DNA of 64,000 nucleotides from Ornithinimicrobium sediminis (GTDB lineage: Bacteria > Actinomycetota > Actinomycetes > Actinomycetales > Dermatophilaceae), in NCBI RefSeq assembly GCF_021272345.1, contig NZ_JAJSDQ010000004.1:310001-374000 (forward strand), given 5' to 3'. The notes beneath the pieces were generated by a model. It had not been told where the DNA came from and ran no database searches. It worked only from the letters and a program-made list of their open reading frames with translations. The stretch's first letter is position 1. The number at the start of each line of letters is the position of its first letter. This document shows, in pieces, positions 32,045-41,036 of the stretch. The translations under genes and the position numbers were made by a program.

Positions 32045-33073
32045 TCAGCTCCTGGCCTGGAGCCTCTCGGTGGTGGGCAGGACGCGGCGCAGGATGTCGG
32101 TCACGCTCAGCACGCCCACCACGCGGTCTCCGGTGGTGACGACGGCCAGCTGTTCACCCTCCTCCCGCATCCGGGCCAGCGCCTCGTACACCGGCATGTC
32201 CGAGGCCAGGTCGAACGCGCGCCGAGCCAGCTCACGCACCGGACGGCCCCGGTCCTCGGTGAGGGTGTCCCGGACGTGCACCACCCCGGGCAGGCCTCCG
32301 GTGGAGGTGGACAGCAGGATGCGCAGATGCCCGCTGCGTGCGGCGGCGTCATGGACATCGCCGACCGTGGCGCCCACGTCGACGGCGACAGGGTCGGGAT
32401 CCTCAGGCATCAGGTCGCCCACCGTCAGCCGCTCCAGCTCGATGACCTCGGAGATCTGGGCCTGGGCATGGGTGTCGAGCGCACCCTTGGCAGCGGACTG
32501 TTCGACGAGCTGCCGGATGGTCTCCGCGTCCCGGCCGCCGACGGCGGCCCGGTCCACCGGCGTCACACCGCTGGCGGCGACCAGCCTGTTGGCCACGCCG
32601 TTGACACCCACGAGCAGAGGACGGACCACCGTGACGAAGCCGCGGGCGGGGATGCCCACCAGCTTGGCGGCCGTCTCCGGGTGCGCGATGGCCCACGACT
32701 TCGGAGCCATCTCACCCACCACGAGGTGAAGGAACGTCACGAAGAGGAGCGACAGCGCGAAGGACGTCCCGCCGGCCAGCCATCCGGGCACCCCGACCGT
32801 CTCCAGCACAGGCCCCAGCCAGCGGTCGACAGCAGGCTTGGTCACTGCGCCCAGGGCGAAGGTCGCGGCGGTGATGCCCAGCTGCGCCCCGGCGAGCATG
32901 AGGGTCAGCTCGTTGACCCCACGCAGCGCCGCCCGCGCAGACCGCGACGTGGCCGCGTCGACCTCCAGCCGGTGGCGGCGGGCGCCCAGCAGAGCGAACT
33001 CGATGACGACGAAGAAACCACTCAGGACGATGAGGAGCACCGTCACCAGGACGACGACCAGGGGGTTGCTCAT
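32045..33073 (-). CDS. CNNM/CorC-type hemolysin family protein
   Basis: 342 residues. The DUF21/CNNM membrane domain (about 1-180) has three to four helices, including the NELTLMLAGAQLGITAATFA segment and HLVVGEMAPKSWAIAHPE. A CBS pair (about 205-335) contains TVGDVHDAAARSGHLRIL and MPVYEALARMREEGEQL. The family handles Mg2+/Co2+ resistance or efflux. This shorter paralogue lacks the C-terminal CorC_HlyC domain. Its ATG overlaps the stop of the longer paralogue by 4 bases (ATGA), so the two are coupled and may work together. Confidence 0.9.
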   Translation of the reverse strand: MSNPLVVVLVTVLLIVLSGFFVVIEFALLGARRHRLEVDAATSRSARAALRGVNELTLMLAGAQLGITAATFALGAVTKPAVDRWLGPVLETVGVPGWLAGGTSFALSLLFVTFLHLVVGEMAPKSWAIAHPETAAKLVGIPARGFVTVVRPLLVGVNGVANRLVAASGVTPVDRAAVGGRDAETIRQLVEQSAAKGALDTHAQAQISEVIELERLTVGDLMPEDPDPVAVDVGATVGDVHDAAARSGHLRILLSTSTGGLPGVVHVRDTLTEDRGRPVRELARRAFDLASDMPVYEALARMREEGEQLAVVTTGDRVVGVLSVTDILRRVLPTTERLQARS

Positions 33074-34527
33074 CGGTCCTCCCCTCCATGCTCGGCCTCT
33101 GCTCCGAGACCGTCACCGTCGTCGGAGCCTGCACTGTCGGCGTCCGGTGTGGACCGGTCGTCCGCTGTCTCCTCGCGGTCGTGAGCCACGAGCCGCACCC
33201 TCAGCTCGCTCGGCACGTGCCGGGCCACCTCGAGCACCTCGATCTCCAGCGCGTGGTCGACCGGGGCGTCCGACACGAGCTCGCCCGGGTCCTGCGGCAG
33301 GTCCACCGTGATCACCCGGCCCACCTCCGGCAGCTCACCGAACTCCGCGATCACCAGGCCGGCCACCGTCTCGTAGTCGCCCTCCGGGAGGCGGTGTCCG
33401 ACGGCACGGCCGACCTCGTCGAGGTGGACGTCCCCCTCCATGTGCCACTCGTGATCCGCACGCGCCACGATCCCCTCGGCCGTGCCCTCGTCGTGCTCGT
33501 CGGTGATCTCCCCGACGAGCTCCTCGGCGAGGTCCTCCATCGTGAGGATGCCGGCGAACCCGCCGTACTCGTCGATCACACAGGCCAGCTCCTGGTCCGC
33601 CTGGGCGAGCTCCTCCGCGGCGGCCGGCAGGGACATGAGGGTGGGCACGATCACCGGTGGTTGCATCATCGAGCTGACCGGGGCCTTCGCGTCCACAGGC
33701 TCCCGAAGGATGTCGGCGAGCTGCACGACCCCGACCGGTTCCCCGATCTCGTCCACGACGGGGTAGCGCGTGTGGGCCTGGGCCATCAGGACCCGCACCT
33801 CACCGATCTCCGTGTCCGGCCTCACGGCGTCGACCCGGGCGCGGGGGATCATCGCGTGCTCCACGTCCCGGTCCGGGAAGTCGAGGATGCGGTCCAGCAG
33901 CATCGACAGCTCCTGCGGCAGGTCACCGCTGTCGCGGGAGTCGGCCACGATGCGCTCCAGGTCCTGCGCGGTCGCCGTGGTGTCCAGGTCGTGGATCGGC
34001 TCGATCCCCACCAGCCGCAGCAGGAGGTTGGCCGCCTTGTCGAAGATGCTGATCAGCCAGCCGAAGACGGCCAGGTAGACCAGGGTGGACCGGGCCATCC
34101 ACCGCGCCATCGGCTCGGCGTTGGCGATCGCCAGGTTCTTCGGGTAGAGCTCGCCGAACACCATCTGCACCACGGTGGCGACAGCCAGTGCAGCCACCGT
34201 CCCCACCGAGATGCTCAGCGCCGTCGGCACCCCCACGCCGCCGAGCAGGGTCCCCAGGGCCTCCCCCACCAGGGGCTCGGCCACATAGCCGACCATCAGC
34301 CCGGTGACGGTGATGCCGAGCTGGGCCCCCGAAAGCATGAACGAGGTGCGCCGGGTCACCTTCAGTGCCCGCTCAGCAGCCGCGTCACCGGCAGAGGCCC
34401 GCGCCTCCAGCCGGTTGCGGTCCACCGACATGTAGGCGAACTCCTGCGCCACGAAGTACCCGTTCGCGGCGATGATCACCAGGATCACCAGGATCCCGGC
34501 CAGCAGCAGCAGGACCGCGCCGATCAT
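33070..34527 (-). CDS. CNNM/CorC-type hemolysin family protein with C-terminal CorC_HlyC domain
   Basis: 485 residues. Four TM segments open the protein (LAGILVILVIIAANGYFVAQ first), followed by SGAQLGITVTGLMVGYVAEP and MVFGELYPKNLAIANAEP of the CNNM domain. Two CBS motifs follow (VDAVRPDTEIGEVRVLMAQA and DQELACVIDEYGGFAGILT), then a CorC_HlyC domain (VAGLVIAEFGELPEVGRVIT) and an acidic tail. Likely magnesium/cobalt homeostasis. ATG 34527 starts at the first TM helix; the longer frame is less likely. First gene of the coupled pair. Confidence 0.9.
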   Translation of the reverse strand: MIGAVLLLLAGILVILVIIAANGYFVAQEFAYMSVDRNRLEARASAGDAAAERALKVTRRTSFMLSGAQLGITVTGLMVGYVAEPLVGEALGTLLGGVGVPTALSISVGTVAALAVATVVQMVFGELYPKNLAIANAEPMARWMARSTLVYLAVFGWLISIFDKAANLLLRLVGIEPIHDLDTTATAQDLERIVADSRDSGDLPQELSMLLDRILDFPDRDVEHAMIPRARVDAVRPDTEIGEVRVLMAQAHTRYPVVDEIGEPVGVVQLADILREPVDAKAPVSSMMQPPVIVPTLMSLPAAAEELAQADQELACVIDEYGGFAGILTMEDLAEELVGEITDEHDEGTAEGIVARADHEWHMEGDVHLDEVGRAVGHRLPEGDYETVAGLVIAEFGELPEVGRVITVDLPQDPGELVSDAPVDHALEIEVLEVARHVPSELRVRLVAHDREETADDRSTPDADSAGSDDGDGLGAEAEHGGEDR

Positions 34528-34742
34528 CGCCACCCACCTGTTGTGCGGGCACCGCACCGGAGCCGTGGCGCACCGACAGGGCACCGCAAGGACTGGGACA
34601 TGCCACCCACACTAGCCAGCAGGGTCGTGAGGAGCAGACTGCTGCACGCCGGCTGCCCACCCGCCGGACGTCTCGGTGTGCCCATACCCGCTGGTCTGGT
34701 TAGGCTGCCTGTGAATACCGATGGACGACGGAAGGAGTCACC

Positions 34743-35087
34743 ATGCGCAAGCTGACATTGCTGATCGGGGTCGGCATCGGCTACATCCTCGGCGCCAAGG
34801 CAGGCCGCGAGCGGTACGAGCAGCTCGCCGACCAGGCCGGGAAGGTCTGGTCCGACCCGCGGGTGCAGAGCAAGGTCGAGGAGGTCAAGGAGCAGGCCCC
34901 CGTCCTGGCCGGCAAGGCCAAGGAGCAGGCGAGCCACGCCGCCGACACCGCCCGCTCGAAGGTCTCGGGCCACGAGATCACGGACCAGGACGGCAGCTAC
35001 GAGAACGCGACGGGCTCGGTCGACCCTGAGGGCCAGGTCACGGTCGACGAGACCGGCTTCGGCCCGGGCGGCGAGAAGCTGCCCTGA
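34743..35087 (+). CDS. YtxH-like small protein
   Basis: 114 residues. The N-terminal hydrophobic helix LLIGVGIGYILGAKAGRERY (residues 6-25) is the YtxH signature, followed by a helical, Lys/Glu-rich coiled region and an acidic C terminus. YtxH proteins are linked to general stress in Firmicutes; the function is unknown here. Ribosome site GGAAGGAG at 34731-34738. A strong shared terminator follows. Confidence 0.8.
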   Translation: MRKLTLLIGVGIGYILGAKAGRERYEQLADQAGKVWSDPRVQSKVEEVKEQAPVLAGKAKEQASHAADTARSKVSGHEITDQDGSYENATGSVDPEGQVTVDETGFGPGGEKLP

Positions 35088-35101
35088 CCCGCTGCACCAC
35101 G

Positions 35102-35139
35102 AGCGGCCCGCACCTCCTGTGACGGAGGTGCGGGCCGCT
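35102..35139. terminator. Bidirectional hairpin terminator
   Basis: AGCGGCCCGCACCTCC / GGAGGTGCGGGCCGCT perfect 16-base inverted repeat with a TGTGAC loop, between the convergent ytxH-like and cysE genes. Confidence 0.9.
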
Positions 35140-35157
35140 GCTCGTCCGCCGTACGGC

Positions 35158-35745
35158 TCAGATCCAGAGCGCCGGCTCGGCGTAGAGCGCCTCGAGGGGG
35201 TCCTCCTGCCGCTGGGGCAGCCGGATGCGGGCGGGCACCCCCGTGGCGATAGCGTGGGCAGGCACGTCCTTGACCACCACCGCGTTGGCACCCACCTGGG
35301 CGCCGTTCCCGACGACCACGGGGCCCAGCACCCGGGCGCCGGCTCCCATCGTCACGCCGTCACCCACTGTGGGGTGACGCTTGACCCGCGCCATCGAGCG
35401 GCCGCCGAGCGTGACGCCGTGGTAGAGCATGACGTCGTCGCCGACCTCGGCGGTCTCACCGATCACCACGCCCATGCCGTGGTCGATGAAGAAGCGGCGT
35501 CCGATCCGCGCACCAGGGTGGATCTCGATGCCGGTGACCGAGCGGGTCACCTGCGAGAGCACTCGCGCGGGCAGCCTGGCTCCACGACGCCACAGGGCGT
35601 GCGAGACCCGGTGCGCCCACACGGCGTGCAGACCGGGCGAGGCGAGCACCATCTCCAGACGGCTCGTCGTCGCGGGGTCGCGGTCCAGGGCTGCGTCGAC
35701 GTCCTCACGGACCCCGGCCCAGCCCCGGCGGAAGGAGTCGAGCAT
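35158..35745 (-). CDS. cysE: Serine O-acetyltransferase
   Basis: Acetylates L-serine with acetyl-CoA to O-acetylserine, the first step of cysteine synthesis. 195 residues. A helical N-terminal part ([16 protein letters not shown]) is followed by the left-handed beta-helix of hexapeptide repeats: [20 protein letters not shown] with catalytic His/Asp, [21 protein letters not shown] and ATGVPARI. Start ATG 35745 overlaps the cysK stop (TGATG), giving tight coupling. The short actinobacterial type lacks the long N-terminal domain of E. coli CysE. Confidence 0.95.
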   Translation of the reverse strand: MLDSFRRGWAGVREDVDAALDRDPATTSRLEMVLASPGLHAVWAHRVSHALWRRGARLPARVLSQVTRSVTGIEIHPGARIGRRFFIDHGMGVVIGETAEVGDDVMLYHGVTLGGRSMARVKRHPTVGDGVTMGAGARVLGPVVVGNGAQVGANAVVVKDVPAHAIATGVPARIRLPQRQEDPLEALYAEPALWI

Positions 35746-36674
35746 CAGTCGGTCAGGCCCTGGAACAGCACCGTCGACAGGTAGCGCTCGCCGAAGTCGC
35801 ACACGATGACGACGATCTTCTTGCCGGCGTTCTCCGGGCGCCGGGCCACCTGGAGAGCGGCCCAGACGTTGGCGCCGGTGGAGATGCCCGACAGGATGCC
35901 CTCCTGGGTCGCCAGGTCCTTCGCGGTGCGCAGGGCGTCCTCCAGCTCGACGTCGACGACCTCGTCGTAGAGCTCGGTGTCGAGGATGTCGGGCACGAAG
36001 TTGGCGCCCAGGCCCTGGATCTTGTGCGGGCCTGGCTGCCCACCGCTGAGGATGGGGCTGTCCGCGGGCTCCACGACGACCAGGCGGATGTCGGGGTTCT
36101 GCTCCTTGAGGAAGCCGCCGGCCCCCGTGATGGTGCCGCCGGTGCCCACGCCGGCGACGAAGATGTCGACCGTGCCGTCGGTGTCCTCCCAGATCTCGGG
36201 GCCCGTGGTGGCCCGGTGCACCGCGACGTTGGCCGGGTTGGCGAACTGGCGGGCCCGCACGGCCCCGGTCTGCTCGGCGATCTCCTCGGCCCTGGCCACG
36301 GCGCCCTTCATGCCCTCGGGGCCGGGTGTGAGCACCAGCTCCGCACCGTAGGCCCGCAGCAGGGCTCGACGCTCGAGGCTCATCGTCTCGGGCATGGCCA
36401 GCACGACCTTGAAGCCGCGGGCGGCCCCGACCATGGCCAGCGCGATGCCGGTGTTGCCCGAGGTGCCCTCGACGATCGTGCCGCCGGGCTGGAGCGCCCC
36501 GGAGTCGACGGCCGCGTCGATGATCGCGTTGCCGATGCGGTCCTTCACCGAGGCGGCCGGGTTCTGCGACTCCAGCTTGACGATGACCTCGGCGTCGATG
36601 CCCTCCGTGAGGCGGTTGAGCCGGACGAGCGGGGTCTTGCCGATCACCTGGGTGATGTCGTCGAGGACGGGCAC
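35745..36674 (-). CDS. cysK: Cysteine synthase A (O-acetylserine sulfhydrylase)
   Basis: PLP enzyme joining O-acetylserine and sulfide to L-cysteine. 309 residues. PLP lysine in [14 protein letters not shown], substrate loop [13 protein letters not shown], phosphate loop [12 protein letters not shown] and [12 protein letters not shown] are all intact. GTG 36674 is preceded by AAGGAGCACCC. Upstream on the minus strand, TGTATTAG (36719-36712) is an extended -10 candidate in an AT-rich patch, the most likely promoter for cysK-cysE. Confidence 0.97.
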   Translation of the reverse strand: MPVLDDITQVIGKTPLVRLNRLTEGIDAEVIVKLESQNPAASVKDRIGNAIIDAAVDSGALQPGGTIVEGTSGNTGIALAMVGAARGFKVVLAMPETMSLERRALLRAYGAELVLTPGPEGMKGAVARAEEIAEQTGAVRARQFANPANVAVHRATTGPEIWEDTDGTVDIFVAGVGTGGTITGAGGFLKEQNPDIRLVVVEPADSPILSGGQPGPHKIQGLGANFVPDILDTELYDEVVDVELEDALRTAKDLATQEGILSGISTGANVWAALQVARRPENAGKKIVVIVCDFGERYLSTVLFQGLTD

Positions 36675-36824
36675 GGGTGCTCCTTCGTTTGGGGGTCAGG
36701 GACGCTAGGCACTAATACATCACCCAACGCCTGGTTATTCCACACGCGACCGCGACGCCGCTCCGCCCACCACCCGGCATACGCCTCTCATGACGGGAGC
36801 GGAGGGGGTCCGTAGGATTCGAGC

Positions 36825-39056
36825 ATGTCACCCCTGAACGTCGCCGCCATCGTCGTCGGCCTGGGCGTCACGCTCGTGGCGGTCGCCCTGTTCGTGCGGA
36901 CCGTCGCCGCGTTCCTCGCGCGCTTCCGTGCCGGCCAGCCCGCTCCCGGGCGCACCGGCGACCCGGGGCCGCGCACCCTGACGCTGGTGCGTGAGGTGCT
37001 GGGCCACAACCGGATGGCGCGCAAGCCCGGGGTGGCCGTCGCCCACTGGGTCGTCATGGTGTCCTTCGCCGTCCTCTTCCTGACGCTCGTCAACGCCTAC
37101 GGCCAGCTCTTCGACCCGCGCTTCGACCTCTGGGGTCTGGCGCACTTCGCGCCCCTGGCCTGGTCGTTCGAGATCCTCGGCTGGGGCGCGGTCATCGGCA
37201 TCATCGTGCTCATCGTGGTGCGCCAGCGGGAGCACCCCCGCGGGCAGGGCCGGCGCAGCCGCTTCTGGGGGTCCACCTTCTGGCAGGCGTATGTCGTGGA
37301 GGCGGTCATCCTCGGCGTCGGCCTGTGCATCGTGGCGCTGCGAGCGCTGGAGTACGCGCTGGGGGTCCTCGAGGGTGCGTCCTGGGCGACGCCGGGCAGC
37401 TTCCCGCTCACCGCCTGGCTCGGCGGCATGCTCGACGGGCTCTCGGTCGGCGCCCTGGAGACGGCGATCGTCCTCGTCGCCCTGCTGAAGATCCTCATCT
37501 CGATGGCCTGGCTGGTGACGATCGCGGTCACGCCGACGATGGGCGTCGCCTGGCACCGTTTCCTGGCCTTCCCCAACATCTGGCTCAAGCGCCACCCGGA
37601 CGGTCGGACCTCCCTGGGCGAGGCCCAGCCGATCATGGTCGGTGGTGCGCCGATCGACTTCGAGGAGATCGAGGAGCTCGACGAGGACGCCGCCCTGGGC
37701 GTCGGCAAGGTGGAGGACTTCACCTGGAAGGGCCTGCTCGACTTCTCCACCTGCACCGAGTGCGGGCGCTGCCAGGAGCAGTGCCCCGCCTGGCACACCG
37801 ACAAGCCGCTGTCGCCCAAGATGCTGGTCGTCAACCTGCGCAACCACCACCACGCCAAGGCCCCGTGGCTGCTGGCGAGCGAGGACGCACGGGCCGGCGA
37901 CGGCATACCCGCAGAGGCGGTGGCCGAGGCACAGCGGGCCCTGGTCGGCGCCACCGAGGGCGACCCCACGGTGCCCACCGGCGGCGCCGTCATCGACCCC
38001 GAGGTGCTGTGGTCCTGCACGACCTGCGGCGCCTGTGTCGAGCAGTGCCCGGTCGACATCGAGCACGTCGACGCGATCGTGGACATGAGGCGCTACCAGA
38101 CGCTCATCGAGTCGGCCTTCCCCAGCGAGCTGGGCGGGCTGTTCAAGAACCTGGAGAACAAGCAGAACCCGTGGGGCATGTCGGCCCGGGCGCGCATGGA
38201 CTGGGCCAAGGACCTCGACTTCGAGGTGCCCCTGGCCGGTGCCGACGTCGAGGACCTGGACGAGATGGACTACCTCTTCTGGGTCGGCTGTGCGGGGGCC
38301 TTCGAGGACCGCGCGAAGAAGACCACCCGCGCGGTGGCCGAGCTGCTGCACATGGCCGACGTGAAGTTCGCGGTGCTCGGTGACGGTGAGACCTGCACGG
38401 GCGACCCGGCACGGCGAGCCGGCAACGAGTTCCTCTTCCAGATGCTGGCTCAGCAGAACGTCGAGGTGCTCAACGAGCTGAAGGCCACCAAGATCGTGGT
38501 CACCTGCGCCCACTGCTTCAACACCATCAAGAACGAGTACCCCCAGCTCGGCGGCCGCTACGAGGTCGTCCACCACACCCAGCTGCTCAACCGGCTGGTG
38601 CGCGAGAAGCGGCTCACCCCGGTGGCCCGTCCCGACGAGGCGCAGACCACCGGCGCTGCCTCCACGGCGGAGTCGGTGACCTACCACGACCCGTGCTACC
38701 TCGGCCGGCACAACGGCGTCTACGCCCCGCCGCGGGAGCTGCTCGGCGCACTGCCGGGGGTCGAGATGCGCGAGATGCCGCGGCACGGGCAGACGTCGTT
38801 CTGCTGCGGCGCCGGTGGCGCACGCATGTGGATGGAGGAGAAGCTCGGCACGCGGATCAACCTGAACCGCACCGAGGAGGCCCTGGCCACCGGCGCCGAC
38901 CGGATCGCCATCGGCTGTCCGTTCTGCCGTGTCATGCTCTCCGACGGTCTGGCGCAGAAGCAGGGTGAGGGTGACGGCACCGACGGCGCCGGGGCCCGCG
39001 AGGAGGTCGAGGTGGTCGACGTCGCTCAGATGCTGCTCGCCGCCGTGCGTCGCTGA
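36825..39056 (+). CDS. Membrane (Fe-S) heterodisulfide-reductase-like protein (EtfD-type)
   Basis: 743 residues. Five to six TM helices form an NarI-like heme-binding membrane domain (about 1-245; for example VAHWVVMVSFAVLFLTLVNA). Two 4Fe-4S motifs follow, CTECGRCQEQCPAWHTDKP and CTTCGACVEQCPVDIEH. Two CCG (HdrD-like) domains complete the protein: WVGCAGAFEDR with CAHCFN, and DPCYLGRHN with FCCGAGGARMW and CPFC. The architecture matches mycobacterial EtfD (Rv0338c), which passes electrons from fatty-acid oxidation through ETF to menaquinone. No etfAB lies in the window. Followed at once by the repeat region. Confidence 0.88.
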   Translation: MSPLNVAAIVVGLGVTLVAVALFVRTVAAFLARFRAGQPAPGRTGDPGPRTLTLVREVLGHNRMARKPGVAVAHWVVMVSFAVLFLTLVNAYGQLFDPRFDLWGLAHFAPLAWSFEILGWGAVIGIIVLIVVRQREHPRGQGRRSRFWGSTFWQAYVVEAVILGVGLCIVALRALEYALGVLEGASWATPGSFPLTAWLGGMLDGLSVGALETAIVLVALLKILISMAWLVTIAVTPTMGVAWHRFLAFPNIWLKRHPDGRTSLGEAQPIMVGGAPIDFEEIEELDEDAALGVGKVEDFTWKGLLDFSTCTECGRCQEQCPAWHTDKPLSPKMLVVNLRNHHHAKAPWLLASEDARAGDGIPAEAVAEAQRALVGATEGDPTVPTGGAVIDPEVLWSCTTCGACVEQCPVDIEHVDAIVDMRRYQTLIESAFPSELGGLFKNLENKQNPWGMSARARMDWAKDLDFEVPLAGADVEDLDEMDYLFWVGCAGAFEDRAKKTTRAVAELLHMADVKFAVLGDGETCTGDPARRAGNEFLFQMLAQQNVEVLNELKATKIVVTCAHCFNTIKNEYPQLGGRYEVVHHTQLLNRLVREKRLTPVARPDEAQTTGAASTAESVTYHDPCYLGRHNGVYAPPRELLGALPGVEMREMPRHGQTSFCCGAGGARMWMEEKLGTRINLNRTEEALATGADRIAIGCPFCRVMLSDGLAQKQGEGDGTDGAGAREEVEVVDVAQMLLAAVRR

Positions 39057-39058
39057 CC

Positions 39059-39200
39059 GTTGCCAGGGAGATCCCACCCTCCCACTCGCGTTGCGAGGGA
39101 GATTCCGCCCCACCACGCCAGTTGCTAGGGGTGTTCCGTCCTCGCGCTCGCGTTGCCAGGGATATTCCGCTCTCGCAGTCACCTTGCCAGGGGTCCTGCA
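39059..39200 (+). repeat. 31-bp direct tandem repeat array (block A)
   Basis: Four consecutive units of exactly 31 bases (39059, 39090, 39121, 39152) and a partial fifth (39183), beginning 3 bases after the etfD-like stop. Each opens GTTGC(C/G/T)AGGG and most carry a following ATTCCG or similar; the rest varies. Examples: GTTGCCAGGGAGATCCCACC and GTTGCTAGGGGTGTTCCGTC. The 31-base spacing without longer spacers and the variable second half do not fit CRISPR. Opposite-strand relatives follow at 39280-39362. Confidence 0.85.
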
Positions 39201-39244
39201 TCCCTGGCGCCCGTGCGGGCCACACCCGACCGCACGGACCGAAC

Positions 39245-39279
39245 GGCGCCCCCTACCTCTGGATCAGGCAGGGGGCGCC
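39245..39279. terminator. Hairpin between the two repeat blocks
   Basis: GGCGCCCCCT / AGGGGGCGCC perfect 10-base arms around a 15-base loop. It is the only candidate terminator in the gap between the convergent etfD-like and osmoprotectant genes. Confidence 0.6.
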
Positions 39280-39362
39280 GGGGTGGAACCCCTGGCACGC
39301 AGGTCGCCGGGGTGCACAACCCCCTAGCAACCGGCGTCGCGGGGGTGCAAAACCCCTCGCAC
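39280..39362 (-). repeat. Inverted block of related ~31-33 bp repeats (block B)
   Basis: Read on the minus strand, the units start GTGCGAGGGGTTTTGCACCC (39362-39332, 31 bases), GTTGCTAGGGGGTTGTGCAC (39331-39299, 33 bases) and GTGCCAGGGGTTCCACCCCG (from 39298). They share the G(T)TGC(N)AGGGG opening with block A but in opposite orientation. Each contains a small palindrome of the form AGGGGT...ACCCC. Blocks A and B thus form a large imperfect inverted structure. Confidence 0.75.
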
Positions 39363-39365
39363 CGC

Positions 39366-39402
39366 GGGGTCGGGTGGGGTCGGGTCGGGTCGGGTCGGGT
39401 CA
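39366..39402. repeat. GGGTC pentanucleotide microsatellite
   Basis: GGGGTCGGGTGGGGTCGGGT followed by further GGGTC units, ending in the TCA that is the reverse-strand stop codon of the osmoprotectant binding protein. Four or more G-triplet runs spaced by two bases could form a G-quadruplex on the plus strand. Pentamer steps beside a stop codon allow slippage that could move the stop. Confidence 0.85.
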
Positions 39403-40320
39403 GAGGTTGTCGACGAACTCCCGGGCCACGTCCGCCGGCGACTCTCCGTCGACGACGACCCGCGAGAGCGCGTCGGTCATCTCCTCGGTCGTGAGCTGCG
39501 AGGAGAACTCGTTGAGCGCCTCGGCGATCGTGTCGTTGAGAGCGTCCTCGTTGACCAGAGGCACGATGTTCTGGGCCACGAAGAGGCTCTCGGGGTCCTC
39601 CAGGACGACGAAGTCGTTCTCCGGGATGGCCGGGTCGGTCGTGAAGATGTTGGCGGCGTCGATCTGGCCGTTGACCAGCGACTGCGCGGTGAGGTTGGAG
39701 CCTGCCGCCAGCGGCCGGAACGCCGAGAACTCCAGGCCGTAGACCTCACGCAGCCCGGGGACCCCGGTGTAGCGCTCCTCCCACTCGGGGGGCCCGCCGA
39801 GGACCAGGTCGCCGGCGACCGGCTCGAGGTCGGCGATCGAGGTCAGGTCGTACTCGTCCGCGGTCTCCCGGGTGACGACCACGGCGTCCTTGTCCTCCGC
39901 GTCGGAGGGCTCCAGGACGGTCAGGCCCTCCGGCAGCGCCTCCTGGAGCTCGGAGTAGACCCCCTCGGGGTCGGTGGACTCGGCCTCGGGGTTGAAGTAC
40001 AGCGTGAGAGCGCCGGTGTACTCCGGGATGAGGTCGATCGAGCCGTCCTCGATGCCGGCGATGTAGGTCTCCCGGTTGCCGATGTTGAGCCGGGTGCTGA
40101 CGTCGACGCCCGCGTCGTCGAGCACGGCGGCGTACATCTCCGCAAGCAGCGCGTTGCCCGGGAAGTTGGCCGAGCCGACGGTGACGGCGCCGGCCTCCCC
40201 ACCCGTGGCAGCGGTGTCCTCGGACCCTGCGTCGGTGGTGTCCAGCGGGTCGTCACTGCCGCAGGCGGACAGTGTGAGGCCGGTGACGAGGGCGAGTGCC
40301 AGGACGGTCGAACGGGTCAT
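39400..40320 (-). CDS. Glycine betaine/osmoprotectant ABC transporter, substrate-binding lipoprotein
   Basis: 306-residue lipoprotein receptor of the OpuCC/ProX/OsmF type. The signal peptide ends LTGLTLSACGS with lipid-anchor Cys at about residue 20, followed by an acidic linker. The OpuAC domain begins VTVGSANFPGNALLAEMY and includes LIPEYTGALTLYF and QIDAANIFTTDPAI. Betaine-cage residues (Tyr/Thr of PEYTGA) are present. Last gene of the four-gene operon 42780-39400. Its stop codon lies in the GGGTC repeat. Confidence 0.92.
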   Translation of the reverse strand: MTRSTVLALALVTGLTLSACGSDDPLDTTDAGSEDTAATGGEAGAVTVGSANFPGNALLAEMYAAVLDDAGVDVSTRLNIGNRETYIAGIEDGSIDLIPEYTGALTLYFNPEAESTDPEGVYSELQEALPEGLTVLEPSDAEDKDAVVVTRETADEYDLTSIADLEPVAGDLVLGGPPEWEERYTGVPGLREVYGLEFSAFRPLAAGSNLTAQSLVNGQIDAANIFTTDPAIPENDFVVLEDPESLFVAQNIVPLVNEDALNDTIAEALNEFSSQLTTEEMTDALSRVVVDGESPADVAREFVDNL

Positions 40321-40352
40321 GGGAGTCCTCCGAAGGGAGATGGGATGAGGTC

Positions 40353-41036
40353 CTATTCTGCACGTGCCAGGCCTGGCGACACGACGAGTCGCTGGGCCAA
40401 GCCAAACACGAAGTCGACAGTCAGTGCGAGCCCAGCGACCAACAGCGCACCGCCGGCCATCTCGGCGTAGTCACGGGTCGCCTGCCCGTCGATGAGGAAG
40501 CGACCCAGCCCGCCCAGGCCGACCACGGCCGCAATGGTGGCGGTGGCGATGATCTGCAGCATCGCCGAGCGCAGGCCGGAGAAGATCAGCGGCAGCGCGC
40601 ACGGGATCTCCACCTGGGTCAGCACCTGCCCGCCCGTCATCCCCATCCCCCGCGCAGCGTCCCGTGCGGCGGGGTCCACCTGCTGCACCCCGGCATACAC
40701 CCCCGACAGGACGGGCGGGATCGCCAGGACGACGAGCACGATGACGCTGGGGACGACGAACGCCGCCTCTCCGGAGAGCCGCGGCAGCAGGAGCAGCACC
40801 GCGATGAAGAGCACCCCCAGCGAGGGGACCGCCCGGAAGCCACCGGCCAGGTTGACCACGACCACGCGGCCGCGGCCGGTGTGGCCGATGTAGAGCCCGA
40901 GGGGCACGGCGATCAGCGCTGCCAGGAACAGCGCGAGGAAGGACAGCTGCAGGTGCGTGACCAGCTGCGCCCAGATGCCGCGGGCGCCCGACCAGTTGGC
41001 AGGGTCGGTGAGCCACTCGCCGACAAGGGAGATCAT
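40353..41036 (-). CDS. Osmoprotectant ABC transporter permease
   Basis: 227 residues, five to six TM helices, OpuCB/OpuCD family. The EAA-type cytoplasmic loop is AARDAARGMGMTGGQVLTQV. The opening helix LSFLALFLAALIAVPLGLYI and ATIAAVVGLGGLGRFLIDGQ are characteristic. ATG 41036 (MISLVGEW) overlaps the preceding permease stop by 4 bases (ATGA). It pairs with the next permease as a heterodimeric channel. Confidence 0.92.
   Translation of the reverse strand: MISLVGEWLTDPANWSGARGIWAQLVTHLQLSFLALFLAALIAVPLGLYIGHTGRGRVVVVNLAGGFRAVPSLGVLFIAVLLLLPRLSGEAAFVVPSVIVLVVLAIPPVLSGVYAGVQQVDPAARDAARGMGMTGGQVLTQVEIPCALPLIFSGLRSAMLQIIATATIAAVVGLGGLGRFLIDGQATRDYAEMAGGALLVAGLALTVDFVFGLAQRLVVSPGLARAE

Noticed and set aside
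36828-39182. 784-codon minus-strand frame over the EtfD-like gene
   Set aside because: Antisense shadow; the plus strand has two 4Fe-4S motifs and CCG domains in order.
39059-39200. Possible CRISPR array
   Set aside because: The period is 31 bases with no separate unique spacers of about 30 bases, the units drift along their whole second half, and no cas genes are nearby.
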